Virus record (IMG/VR): IMGVR_UViG_3300004231_000045
Coordinates: 1 to 39,728 of that record
Origin: a virus
Strand: one strand, 5' to 3'
DNA length: 39,728 nucleotides
The notes below the pieces were generated by a model that was given only the letters and a program-made list of their open reading frames with translations, was not told where the DNA came from and did not search any database. Position 1 is the stretch's first letter. Each line of letters starts with the position of its first letter. The translations under genes were made by a program, and so were the position numbers. Positions 6,899-15,382 of this stretch are shown piece after piece.

Positions 6899-9800
6899 GC
6901 GGCAGCAGTCCTTGTTTCAATGGCATCACCGCCGGGCGTAACCCGTTTGAGCACGCGTGCCGTAACGGCCGCGTGCAGGGCGCCGGCGCGGGTATTGGCC
7001 TCGATCACATCCAGGCGGGATGACAGGCTGCGCACGGCGTTGATGAGGTCTGAGCCGCCGCCCAGATTGGCGCCGGCGGCGGGGTTATAGGCCCTGGGGA
7101 CCACGGCCTCGCCTTCGTGCAGGTAGGCCAGGCCTTCCTGGGTGTAGTTGGTGCCGGCGGAGAACTTGGGCACAGTCAGCCCGAACTTGAGCGCCAGGAT
7201 GCTGGCCGTCTCGGTCAGCGAGGCGGCCGATTTGGCCTGCATGACACGCAGTTCCACCGAGGATTGGGCGTTCTGCTGAGCCAGCTCTTGCAGGATGCGG
7301 CTGACTTCCGGCAGGGACTTGGCGGAATCCTGGTCCCCTGCCCTGGCTTGGGCCGTGGTGATGGCAAACTTGGCCTGGGCGGCGGCATAGGCTTCGGGGC
7401 CCGTGCCGGCCAGCAGGTTGCGGATGCGCTTGACCTCGTCCCAGATCCCGTCCGTGATGGACTGCCAGGCCTGGTTGATGCTCTGTGCGGCGGCATCGCT
7501 TGCGGATGATCCGCCACCACCACCACCGCCTCCACTGGACCCACCCACAGCAGATTGTGTTGGCTGCGTGATGGCAGCAAAAGCCTTGGCCTGGTCCAGC
7601 ACGGCGGCTGCGCCGCTGCTGTTGCCAGACGCCACCAGTTGCTCATACAGAGCGCGGGCGTCCGACCGGGTGGCATTGGCAATCTGGTCGCTGGTGAGCA
7701 CGACACCAGAGTCGGCCAGAGCGCGTTGGATCTGGTCGACCTGGAAGGCGCGCACCTCACCGCTGGAAGCGTAATCGGCAATGACGCTGGCCATCTTGGC
7801 CGCGGCGGCCTGGGCAGCACTGGCTGCGGTGTCGAACGCCGGAGCCAGGCCCAGCACAGCGGCGGCCATGCGCTGGCCGCTTTCGGTACTGATATCGATA
7901 CTGGCCACCAGTTGGCGGAAGCCTTCTCGGTTGGTCGGGATGGAAACGCCCAGCGCGTCGAATTGGGCTTGCAGGGATGCAAAGCCCTGGGCGGCGCGCT
8001 CGCTGTCGGAGTAGAACTTTTCGTAGTAGCTGCCTACAGCCGACTGCATTTTGTCCAAACCACCAAAGGCATCCGTCAGACCGGCGGCGGTCTTGGCACT
8101 GTCCAGCCCGATCGGCAGGACAGCCATGCCGAGCTGCTGCAGTCCGGAGTTGACAGTGGAGAGGTCAACCGCCAGACGCTGCAGAGTCTGCGACGAGGTC
8201 TCTCCGGACTTGGACAGGCCCGCGAGCGGTGTGCCGTAGGCCGATGACACCATCTCATCCAGGAATCCGGACACGGCCTTATCGATGGCGGCCTTTTGCT
8301 GCTCGGGGTTGAGGCCGGCGATGCTGGCCTCGATCTGCTTGCTGAAGCCGTCGATGGCGTCAACCGGCAGGCCCAGGGCGGCGGCGTAGAGACGTACGGA
8401 ATTGCTAGCAGATTTGGTTACGGTGTCGATGTAGCTGTCAACCGCATCGCCGGCACGGCTCCAGTCGCTGTTGTGCGTGGTGCCTCCGGAAAAGATGCCG
8501 CTGGACGACTGTGTGAAGTCGTCACGCCGGGCAACCTGGCCGCTAAGGCCTTTGCTGCCGATGTTGGCCACCAAGGCGCTACCGTCGGACTTGACGCTGT
8601 AGTCGGTAAGGCCTTTCAGCGCCATTGCCCCGGCAATCCACGGTGCGGCAGCACCCGCCAGCGTGCCGAATCCGCCGGCTAGGTTTCCAGCGCCTATCGC
8701 AGTGGTACCGGCCGATAGCGCACCCAGTGTGCCAGACTCCCCAAATACGGCACCTAGTCCTGCGCTGAACCCTTTGCCGAACAAACCAGCAGAGGCAAGG
8801 ATCGTTCCGGCGATGCCGGTCTCATCGCTCTTGCCGCTGGCCATAGACCCCAGCGTGCTCATGATGCCTCCGGCACCCGATGCACCCGGATTCGATCCGA
8901 CGACAGAGGTGTATATCTGCAGCACCAGTGGCTTGAAAGTTGCCTCGTAGATGGCAGACAGCAGGGCCTTCTTCAACGCCTTTCCGACGGCCTCCGCTGC
9001 GCTGGTTCCTCCTTCAGCCCAGCTGGTGAAAGCTTCGCGGGCGATGCGGTCGGTCTCAGCCCATCCGCGCTTCCATTCTTCGGTGGAAGCCTTGGAGGCA
9101 GCGGAGGATGCTTCTCGCGCAGAACCATCGGAATACAGCGCAGCGAGCTGCTTGCGCTTGGCGATCTGGTACTGGAGTTTCTTGCGCTCTTCCTCGTAGA
9201 TCTCTTTGGCCTTGCCGCCAATGAGCCCCAAGGTGTCGCCGTAATCGACAAGCGCCTGGTTGCGCTCCAGCAGGGCGGAGATGGCCTGCTCTTGCACCTG
9301 CAGCTCGGCCGTTCCGGCATCTTCCACGGTGCGCTTGTAGGCCTCGATCTGCTCTTTGGTGAGGCCGATTTCGGCGTTGTGCTCACGTTGGGAAGCGATG
9401 GCGCCGTCCAGGCGCTTGGCATCCGCTGCTCCGGCCTTTCCCAGCGCGGAGATGTAGTCGTCCTGGATCTTGAGGTTCTTTTGATTTATGGCGTAGAGCG
9501 AATCTGAGTATTCGCTCTCGATGCCAAGGTCCTGCTGGCGCAGCTTGGCCAGATCGCCGTTGTAGCGCTCGATCTCTTTGGTCTTGTCGCCGGACTTGAT
9601 GCCCGAGCGGGCCACCGCGGCGATTTCGGCGTTGATGATGGCCTGTTGCTCACCCACAGATTGCAGGGCCATGTCACGCTTTTTGGCGTAGAAATCGGCA
9701 TCGTCCACCAACTGGGCGGAGTGCTGGGCGGCCAGGGTCTTGGAGGCGCGCTGCTCGGCCTGGGTGATAACCATCTGCTGCTCTTCGAGCTGGCGGATGA

Positions 9801-11415
9801 TGCCGTCCAGGGCCGTGCGGGGGCCTTCGCCGGCATACTTTTCACGGATGCCTGCGATGGTGGCGTTGAGGAGTTTGGTGTTGTCTGCGTTCTGTGGTGC
9901 GTCTTTGGCGGCTTCGCGGGCGGCGGCGATCTCCTTGACCATGCGTACCTCGTTGCTGAGGTACTGGTCGGACATCTTGCGCAGCTTGGCCTGGGCATCC
10001 ATCTGGTCAGCCGCAATCTTTTGGTAGGCGGCGGATTGGGCCTCATAGGCGGCACCCTTGCCCAGCAGGGCGACTTCTTGCTGGCGAGCAGCGATGACGC
10101 GCTCGAGGCGGGTGATATTGGCATCGGCGTTGTCTTTGGAGGTGTCGCGCAGGCCGCCGTTGGCGGATTTGTCGCGGGCGCGGTCGAGCGCGGCCTGGGC
10201 GGCCTCCAGGGCCTTGTTGGCACCGGCCACCGGATCACTGGGGCGGCCGATGTTGAGCATGGAGTCCCATGCGCCCTTGGCCTCTTTGGCAATGGCCGCC
10301 CAGGCCTTTTCCACATAGCCCAGGTTGGCCTGGAGCTGGGGGATGCGCTGCTCCATGACGGAGGCGTAGGTGTTCTGGGCGAGCGCGGCGGCCTCGGTGG
10401 TCTTGCCTTGCTCGGCCAGGGCGCGGATCTGCTCATAGACCGACGCGGTGAGGAAGTGCGTGGATTCGTTGAGCTTGAGGCTGGCTTCCACGGGGGACTT
10501 GCCCAGCTCTTCAAACTGCTTGACGGTGGCGCCAACGGACGCGCCGGTAACGCTTTGCAACTGGGCGGCAATGCCGGCGATACGCTCGAAGCTGCCAGAG
10601 GCAATGTTGTTGCTTCCCGCCAAGGTGGCCAGGGCCTCTGCAGCGGCGCCCTGCGTGATTTTGCTGCTGGCAGAGACGCTGGCGGCCATGGCAGCGAGCT
10701 GCGTGGCGGTGACGCCGGAAGCGTTTCCAGTCTCGATCAGGGCCTGACGGTAGGCCTGTGATTCCTTTTGCCCCTGCGCAAAGGCAAGAACGACTACGCC
10801 TGCCGCGGCGGCGGTGATGGTGAACGGGTTGATCAGGCCGAGCACGTAAGAGCCCATGGCGCGTGCAGCATTGCCGGCGCCGCCAAACATATCCTTGAGC
10901 TGACCGCCCTGTTGCAGCAGCACGGTCATAGGCTTTTGGCCGCCCTGCAGGCTGGTAACGATGTCGGTGAACTGGGCCGGAACCTGGCGCATGGCGGCGG
11001 CGTTCTGGGCGGCGGAGACGCCGATTTTGTCGAGCGAGCTAGTGCCAGCGGTTTGGGCGCGCAGGGCCAGGGACTCGGTCTCGCGCAACTTTTGCAGCAT
11101 GGGCTCGAACTTGGTGGGGTCGAGTCCCTTGTCGGCGATGTTGAATTCGAACCGCTGTGAGGCCGTCTTGCCGAGCAGTTCCAGCTCGGTGGTGGACTTT
11201 TTGATGGCCTGGGACATGCGGGCCTCGGCCCGGGTGAATTTCTCGGCCGATTGGCCGGCGCCGTCGCCAATTTTGTCGACAGCCTGCCCGGCCAGACCGG
11301 CTGAGCTGGCCACTTCATTGGCCATGCCCTGGGCGGCTTCGCCCACCCGCGTGAAGGCGGCTTCTGCCTTCTCGGAGGTGACGACTACTTCGCCAGTGAT
11401 GCTGAGATCGGACAT
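6895..11415 (-). CDS. Tail length tape measure protein
   Basis: At 1506 residues this is by far the longest phage protein, as expected for the ruler that sets siphovirus tail length. The N-terminal part contains the typical tape measure segment (about 145-180, VPAQFTDIVTSLQGGQ) and a membrane-like segment at about 188-212. The middle is long charged helix with heptads. A glycine/serine-rich linker near the C-terminus precedes a final globular part. It lies after the tail chaperones, as in lambda-like phages. Confidence 0.96.
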   Translation of the reverse strand: MSDLSITGEVVVTSEKAEAAFTRVGEAAQGMANEVASSAGLAGQAVDKIGDGAGQSAEKFTRAEARMSQAIKKSTTELELLGKTASQRFEFNIADKGLDPTKFEPMLQKLRETESLALRAQTAGTSSLDKIGVSAAQNAAAMRQVPAQFTDIVTSLQGGQKPMTVLLQQGGQLKDMFGGAGNAARAMGSYVLGLINPFTITAAAAGVVVLAFAQGQKESQAYRQALIETGNASGVTATQLAAMAASVSASSKITQGAAAEALATLAGSNNIASGSFERIAGIAAQLQSVTGASVGATVKQFEELGKSPVEASLKLNESTHFLTASVYEQIRALAEQGKTTEAAALAQNTYASVMEQRIPQLQANLGYVEKAWAAIAKEAKGAWDSMLNIGRPSDPVAGANKALEAAQAALDRARDKSANGGLRDTSKDNADANITRLERVIAARQQEVALLGKGAAYEAQSAAYQKIAADQMDAQAKLRKMSDQYLSNEVRMVKEIAAAREAAKDAPQNADNTKLLNATIAGIREKYAGEGPRTALDGIIRQLEEQQMVITQAEQRASKTLAAQHSAQLVDDADFYAKKRDMALQSVGEQQAIINAEIAAVARSGIKSGDKTKEIERYNGDLAKLRQQDLGIESEYSDSLYAINQKNLKIQDDYISALGKAGAADAKRLDGAIASQREHNAEIGLTKEQIEAYKRTVEDAGTAELQVQEQAISALLERNQALVDYGDTLGLIGGKAKEIYEEERKKLQYQIAKRKQLAALYSDGSAREASSAASKASTEEWKRGWAETDRIAREAFTSWAEGGTSAAEAVGKALKKALLSAIYEATFKPLVLQIYTSVVGSNPGASGAGGIMSTLGSMASGKSDETGIAGTILASAGLFGKGFSAGLGAVFGESGTLGALSAGTTAIGAGNLAGGFGTLAGAAAPWIAGAMALKGLTDYSVKSDGSALVANIGSKGLSGQVARRDDFTQSSSGIFSGGTTHNSDWSRAGDAVDSYIDTVTKSASNSVRLYAAALGLPVDAIDGFSKQIEASIAGLNPEQQKAAIDKAVSGFLDEMVSSAYGTPLAGLSKSGETSSQTLQRLAVDLSTVNSGLQQLGMAVLPIGLDSAKTAAGLTDAFGGLDKMQSAVGSYYEKFYSDSERAAQGFASLQAQFDALGVSIPTNREGFRQLVASIDISTESGQRMAAAVLGLAPAFDTAASAAQAAAAKMASVIADYASSGEVRAFQVDQIQRALADSGVVLTSDQIANATRSDARALYEQLVASGNSSGAAAVLDQAKAFAAITQPTQSAVGGSSGGGGGGGGSSASDAAAQSINQAWQSITDGIWDEVKRIRNLLAGTGPEAYAAAQAKFAITTAQARAGDQDSAKSLPEVSRILQELAQQNAQSSVELRVMQAKSAASLTETASILALKFGLTVPKFSAGTNYTQEGLAYLHEGEAVVPRAYNPAAGANLGGGSDLINAVRSLSSRLDVIEANTRAGALHAAVTARVLKRVTPGGDAIETRTAAA

Positions 11416-11430
11416 GGATCACCCACAATG

Positions 11431-11455
11431 AAAAGGGCCCGCCAATGGCGAGCCC
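11431..11455 (-). terminator. Terminator-like hairpin just before the tape measure start
   Basis: Read leftward, GGGCTCGCC (11455-11447) pairs with GGCGGGCCC (11443-11435) with one mismatch, followed by TTTT (11434-11431). The T run ends 16 nt before the tape measure ATG. Confidence 0.65.
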
Positions 11456-11495
11456 GGTTAAAACAAATGAGGCCGCCAGGGGGCGGCGGTGGTGG

Positions 11496-11762
11496 TTAGG
11501 AGCGGTCGTCGCTGAATTTCTGAAGGGCAGCGCCTTCCATGACCTGGATGTCGTCGAGTAGCGCATCCCACTCTTGCGCCGACCCGGCCTCGCGGTCGAT
11601 CAGCGGGTAGACGGCTTCGTATCGCAGGCCAACACGGCCACCGAACCCGACGTTCCACTGGGTCTCGACTCGCGCGAAGATTCGGAATGGGCGCCAGCAG
11701 TCGGGCCAGGCTTCGAAGTCATCGTCCTCGAAGTCTTCAGGCTCATAGCCCGATGCCCGCAT
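11496..11762 (-). CDS. Tail assembly chaperone extension (DUF1799-like, gpT equivalent)
   Basis: The stand-alone frame from the ATG at 11762 is 88 residues, with an acidic start (EPEDFEDDDFEAWPDCW) and the DUF1799-like core (ETQWNVGFGGRVGLRYEAV). The same frame is open without a stop back to the slippery site at 11813-11819. It is therefore most likely made as the C-terminal part of a -1 frameshift fusion with the upstream chaperone, like lambda gpGT, rather than from its own start. Chaperones of this type coat the tape measure protein during tail assembly. Confidence 0.8.
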   Translation of the reverse strand: MRASGYEPEDFEDDDFEAWPDCWRPFRIFARVETQWNVGFGGRVGLRYEAVYPLIDREAGSAQEWDALLDDIQVMEGAALQKFSDDRS

Positions 11763-11806
11763 TTCTTGCAGTGAGGGTGGGCGGTCGTAAAAGGCTTGCG
11801 CCGCCC

Positions 11807-12232
11807 CTACCAGTTTCCCCGGCGGCCCTGGTCGATAGCCTGGCGGTAGTCGTCCATGAGGGCATGGAAGCCGGCGGGCTCTTCATCGCCCAGCTTGATG
11901 ATGTTGGCCCGGGTGAACTCGAAGTCGAGGTTCCAGCCTTTGGCGATCTTGAGGATGTAGTCGGCATTGGCTTCAATGCCCTGTGCGGTGTGCTTTTCCA
12001 GGCTGAAAACTGGTACCGGCTGGTCGGCTGCAGGACCATCAGCAGGTTTGCTTGCAAGGGCGTCTTGCTTCTCCTTGGCGTCGGCGTTCATGCTGTCGAC
12101 GAGGGCACCGAACTCGGTACGGGTGCGGTAGACGTAATCGACTTCAATGGCACCTTTGGTGCCGTCGAGCATGGTGAATTCAACGGTTTTCTTGAACGAT
12201 TCGGGGCGTTTGCCCAGGACGACTTTTGCCAT
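11807..12232 (-). CDS. Tail assembly chaperone (gpG equivalent)
   Basis: This 141-residue protein starts at the ATG at 12232; longer upstream extensions have no good start. It is charged and helical in its second half (YILKIAKGWNLDFEFTRAN). Its position between tail tube and tape measure, and the frameshift into the next frame at its last codons, match lambda G. The short form ends four codons after the slip region at TAG 11809-11807. Confidence 0.85.
   Translation of the reverse strand: MAKVVLGKRPESFKKTVEFTMLDGTKGAIEVDYVYRTRTEFGALVDSMNADAKEKQDALASKPADGPAADQPVPVFSLEKHTAQGIEANADYILKIAKGWNLDFEFTRANIIKLGDEEPAGFHALMDDYRQAIDQGRRGNW
11813..11819 (-). promoter_or_regulatory. Programmed -1 frameshift slippery heptamer GGGAAAC
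   Basis: Leftward, the chaperone frame reads CGG GGA AAC TGG TAG. The heptamer G GGA AAC is a canonical X XXY YYZ slip site in the correct phase. After a -1 slip, reading continues CTG GTA GGG GCG and stays open into the DUF1799-like frame at ATG 11762. This yields a fusion of about 245 residues. Confidence 0.85.
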
Positions 12233-12345
12233 GGTGGTGGTTCTTTCTTCGCAGGTGAATAATTGCCCGTGCACACCCACGCCGCTCCTGCGAAGGAACG
12301 AACGTGGATGTGTCGGTGCGGGGGTGGCTTGCGCCGGGATTCCGA

Positions 12346-12996
12346 TCAGGAAGCGCTGTAGCGGGTGATACGGCCCGTGCCGTTGATGGAGATGGCGTTG
12401 GTCATGATGGAGCCGTTGGCCATCTTGACGTTTTCGTTCATGGCAACACGGCATGGCGTGAGGATGATGGAGCCGGATTTCAGGGTCTTTTTCAGAACGG
12501 TGTCGGATTGGACTTCGGTCAGCGCTACCAGGGCGGCGTAGGCGGCGCCACCGAACTCATCGGCATCGATGTCGAAGGTTTCGGTGATGGCGCTGAAGCC
12601 GTCGTTGATGTTGGTCTCAACATCCGATTCGACGAATTTGACGGTGACGTTCTTGGGCTCGCCGCCGCTGTTGTTGGGGTTGAGCACCTTGTTGATCTGC
12701 TGGAAGGTGGTGATCTTGCGCACAGTGCCACCGCCAGAGCCAGAGGGGTAGAACTCGGAGTTGGTGGTGTTGATGCCTTCGGCCACGAAGTTATCGGTGG
12801 TGACCGATTTGACGCGCACGGCGCGGCGGTCCAGGCGGCCCCAGCCGGAGAAGAGCTGGAGAATGTCGCCCACAGAGTAGCCGTGCGCGGTGCAGGAGAC
12901 AACCGCTTCGGTGGCGTTGGAGATGCCGGTCACCGTTTTGGACGAGCCAAAGGCGGTGGCGGCGGAGAAGATGGTGCCGGTGGGAACAGATGCCAT
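12346..12996 (-). CDS. Major tail tube protein
   Basis: The protein is 216 residues, β-rich, with the start typical of siphovirus tail tube subunits (SVPTGTIFSAATAFGSSKTVTG) and a C-terminal region resembling the tube hairpin segment. It lies between the tail terminator and tail chaperones in standard order. It is expected to form the stacked hexameric rings of the flexible tail. Two terminator-like hairpins lie just upstream of its start (13018-13097). Confidence 0.88.
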   Translation of the reverse strand: MASVPTGTIFSAATAFGSSKTVTGISNATEAVVSCTAHGYSVGDILQLFSGWGRLDRRAVRVKSVTTDNFVAEGINTTNSEFYPSGSGGGTVRKITTFQQINKVLNPNNSGGEPKNVTVKFVESDVETNINDGFSAITETFDIDADEFGGAAYAALVALTEVQSDTVLKKTLKSGSIILTPCRVAMNENVKMANGSIMTNAISINGTGRITRYSAS

Positions 12997-13017
12997 GATG
13001 AGGGCCTTTCAAGAATG

Positions 13018-13038
13018 AAAAAGTCCGCCAATGCGGAC
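13018..13038 (-). terminator. Terminator-like hairpin just before the tail tube start
   Basis: GTCCGC pairs with GCGGAC across CAAT (13023-13038). On the leftward transcript it is followed by TTTTT (13022-13018), ending 22 nt before the tail tube ATG. Confidence 0.65.
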
Positions 13039-13064
13039 CGGTTACACGCCCTGTTAGGGCAACG

Positions 13065-13097
13065 AAAAAGCCCAACCGAATTGCTCCGATTGGGCTT
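13065..13097 (-). terminator. Second tandem terminator upstream of the tail tube gene
   Basis: AAGCCCAA (13068-13075) pairs with TTGGGCTT (13090-13097) and leftward transcripts then read into a T run (13069-13065). It sits 33 bp after the stop of the 13130-13483 gene. Confidence 0.65.
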
Positions 13098-13129
13098 AAC
13101 TGGGGTGGCCTTGCGGCCGGGTGGATGGG

Positions 13130-13483
13130 TTACCGGGTGGACACGACCTCAAAGCGCTGGATGGAGCCGTACAGGCCGGTTTCAGCCTCAAATGTGGACA
13201 GTGGCTCACCCATGGGAGTGGCCGTGAATGCAGCAGCGGCACGCATGTCGGCCTCTATTGCTCGGATGAGCTGCAGAGATTCCGCCCTGGTTTCTGACCA
13301 GGCGTTGATCTGCAGGTAGGTGTTGCGCTTGGGAGGCGCCGTGTTGTCTTCGTACGATGAGGATGGCCCACCGATACCCTGCCAGGTGACGTATGGCTTG
13401 CCTGCACCGTTGGGCGCAACATCTGGGTACACACGTGTGCACAGGTCTTGCAGCAGCGCGACGAGATCGGATTCCATGCTCAT
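13130..13483 (-). CDS. Tail terminator / completion protein (DUF3168-like)
   Basis: The protein is 117 residues with features of the DUF3168 group (ESDLVALLQDLCTRVYPDVAP near the N-terminus and NTYLQINAWSETRAESLQL in the middle). These proteins cap the tail tube and join it to the head. It overlaps the gp10-like gene by 4 bp and precedes the tail tube gene, which is the usual order. Confidence 0.85.
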   Translation of the reverse strand: MSMESDLVALLQDLCTRVYPDVAPNGAGKPYVTWQGIGGPSSSYEDNTAPPKRNTYLQINAWSETRAESLQLIRAIEADMRAAAAFTATPMGEPLSTFEAETGLYGSIQRFEVVSTR

Positions 13484-13914
13484 GGCTTGTTCACCTCGGC
13501 GATGTAGCGCTCTTTAATGACATCGCGCACCTGGGTGCGCGTTTCGATCACCGAGCGGGCAATGAAGGAGTGCGCTGGGGCCTTGCTGGTGCCAAGCTCA
13601 ACCATGAAGCCGTAGGGAGCCTTGGTCTTGTTCCAGCTGATTTGGTAGGTGGAGACGTCCTTGTAGCTGTTGTCCTTGCTGAATACCTGGTAGATGGCAT
13701 CGCGCAGGTTGCCGGGCCGGTAGGGTCCATAAACCTGGTTCATGCCGTAGAACATGTGCGCGTATTCCGCCTCGGGGCAGTTGATGCGGGCACGTTCGTA
13801 GATGATCTGGATGCCGGCCTGCGCTGCCGGGCGGGTGGCTTTGTGCAAGCGGTCTGCGTGGACGCGCAGGTGTTCCTTGAATCGCTCCACGTTCATGCGT
13901 ATGGCCATGCCCAT
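13480..13914 (-). CDS. HK97 gp10-like head-tail joining protein
   Basis: This 144-residue protein contains the characteristic segment YGFMVELGTSKAPAHSFIA of the HK97 gp10 family, which functions in head-tail joining. Order and 4-bp overlap with the DUF3168-like gene support the assignment. Confidence 0.88.
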   Translation of the reverse strand: MGMAIRMNVERFKEHLRVHADRLHKATRPAAQAGIQIIYERARINCPEAEYAHMFYGMNQVYGPYRPGNLRDAIYQVFSKDNSYKDVSTYQISWNKTKAPYGFMVELGTSKAPAHSFIARSVIETRTQVRDVIKERYIAEVNKP

Positions 13915-14231
13915 TACGTCACCTGCTTGCAGACAATGTCAACATGGCGGCGGTGCTCCAGATCGGGGAGAACGGCCTGGATGTCGTGCACCGCGGTGCC
14001 CTGCACTACCCGCATACCGGCGGTGATGTCGGTGCGCCAGCGGATGCGAAAGCTGGTCTGCACTGTGGATACGTCTGCACCGGATCGGATGGTGGATATG
14101 CCAGATCCGGTGCGGGGCCATGACCAGACCTGGCACACGTCGCTCCAGGTCTGCACGGGCTGGCCGATGGAGTCTTGGCCGGCAGCGAGCTGCTGGATGG
14201 TGATGCGGGTGTTGTATTTTCCGGCGGTCAT
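13914..14231 (-). CDS. Head closure protein (SPP1 gp16-like)
   Basis: The protein is 105 residues, β-rich, starting MTAGKYNTRITIQQLAAG with a Trp-containing middle (TWSDVCQVWSWPRT), typical of the small head-tail adaptor/closure family. It lies between the gp6-like connector and gp10-like gene, as in HK97-type modules. Confidence 0.82.
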   Translation of the reverse strand: MTAGKYNTRITIQQLAAGQDSIGQPVQTWSDVCQVWSWPRTGSGISTIRSGADVSTVQTSFRIRWRTDITAGMRVVQGTAVHDIQAVLPDLEHRRHVDIVCKQVT

Positions 14232-14233
14232 GG

Positions 14234-14803
14234 TCAGTACACGCGGTAGCGGTCCAGCAGGCGGTCGGCAAACCCGAGGGTGATGGCGGACCCGGTGGAG
14301 ATGACCTCGGTCTCGCGGTTGGCGTACATGGCGCCGACCATGAGTTTGATCCAGGATTTGATGCTCTCGGGCACGGCTTCGGCATCGGAATAGCCTGCCG
14401 TGTATACGATGCGCACGGCGTCGGGCTTGGCCCGGGTGCTGGGCCAGGCATTTCCATAGGATGGGACGATGGTGGCGACGCCGTAGTCGTCGGAGTTGCT
14501 GAAGGTGTACAGGCTTTGCGATAGGGTTTGCTCTGCGCCGTTGAGGTCGTCGTATTTGACGCTGTCCACCGCCGTGGCTGGCACTCGGGTGAGCTCTACC
14601 ACGGCGGGTAATGCGTCCAGGCTGAGTGTGAACTGCTGGGGCATGATGGCTCGGCTGGTCTGCTGTTCCGCCGCCTCGGTGGCGGCCAGGATCATGGCGG
14701 TGATGAGGGTGTCTTCATCAGCGTCATCCTTGCGCAGGTGCAGTTTGGCCTCGGCCAGGGAGACAGCGAGTTCCGTGGGGGCGACGGTGCGTTTGAGGGC
14801 CAT
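14234..14803 (-). CDS. Head-tail connector protein (HK97 gp6-like)
   Basis: The 189-residue protein has the N-terminal helix-hairpin of gp6-like connectors (VSLAEAKLHLRKDDADEDTL, then AAEQQTSRAI) and the C-terminal SWIKLMVGAMYANRE helix. Such proteins form a ring under the portal. It is followed in order by closure, gp10-like and terminator genes. Confidence 0.88.
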   Translation of the reverse strand: MALKRTVAPTELAVSLAEAKLHLRKDDADEDTLITAMILAATEAAEQQTSRAIMPQQFTLSLDALPAVVELTRVPATAVDSVKYDDLNGAEQTLSQSLYTFSNSDDYGVATIVPSYGNAWPSTRAKPDAVRIVYTAGYSDAEAVPESIKSWIKLMVGAMYANRETEVISTGSAITLGFADRLLDRYRVY

Positions 14804-14835
14804 GGTGGTGGTAGTGGTTGGCGGCGGTTCTGTGG

Positions 14836-14862
14836 AATGCGCTACAAACTCTGTAGCGCATT
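14836..14862. other. Perfect 11-bp hairpin between head genes
   Basis: AATGCGCTACA (14836-14846) and TGTAGCGCATT (14852-14862) pair perfectly across a 5-nt loop. There is no T run on either strand, so it is not a normal terminator. It lies in the 88-bp gap between the putative decoration gene and the gp6-like gene and may affect mRNA stability or processing. Confidence 0.6.
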
Positions 14863-14891
14863 GCGCAATATCGGCTAGGGCTAGAGACCTG

Positions 14892-15314
14892 TTATGCCGG
14901 GGGATTGGCGGTGGGTTTCACTGCCGGGCTGCCCAACACTGCAACAGCGGACATGAGTGCTGCGGATGCATTGTTGGTGGGGGTGATGGTGAGGCGCACG
15001 TAGCGCTTGTTGCCCTTGTAGCCAATCTTGCGGCACTTGTCGTCGTCGCTGAAGATAAAGCCGGCCAGGGTGGTTGAGCCAATGATGTCGGCGGCGGCCA
15101 CGGCCGATGCATCGGACAGATTGGAGGCGGCGCCTTCATCCATGGTGACGGCGAAGGTGGCATCAGCGTCGGCGATGGAGCCCAGCGCAATCAGGAAGGT
15201 GAGGGAGTCAAATCCCTGGCGGTCGATGATCTGGCTGACTTGGGCGGTGTTGTCGGCGACGGAGACGGGGGAGATGGCCCGCTTCACGTCGATCTTGTTC
15301 ATGAGGTCTTTCAT
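14892..15314 (-). CDS. Putative capsid decoration or stabilisation protein
   Basis: The protein is 140 residues from the ATG at 15314, with AAAGGA about 8 nt upstream. It is Ala/Thr-rich and β-like, with a C-terminal part (RYVRLTITPTNNASAALMS) seen in many phage proteins encoded just after the capsid. The position suggests a decoration protein or another head component, but I cannot name the family with confidence. Confidence 0.65.
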   Translation of the reverse strand: MKDLMNKIDVKRAISPVSVADNTAQVSQIIDRQGFDSLTFLIALGSIADADATFAVTMDEGAASNLSDASAVAAADIIGSTTLAGFIFSDDDKCRKIGYKGNKRYVRLTITPTNNASAALMSAVAVLGSPAVKPTANPPA

Positions 15315-15340
15315 GGAAGTAGTCCTTTGATGTTGGGTTT

Positions 15341-15373
15341 AAAGAGCCCGGTACACAGGGTGTGCAGCCGGGC
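15341..15373 (-). terminator. Terminator-like hairpin after the capsid gene
   Basis: GCCCGG (15346-15351) pairs with CCGGGC (15368-15373), with further pairing of the inner ACACA/TGTG bases. Leftward transcripts then read CTCTTTAAA, a short T-rich tail. It lies between the capsid stop and the putative decoration gene. Confidence 0.5.
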
Positions 15374-15382
15374 GGTTGCCGA

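Noticed and set aside
9646-10761. Long frames opposite and within the tape measure gene
   Set aside because: They are antisense or out-of-frame shadows with skewed composition; the tape measure frame explains the region.
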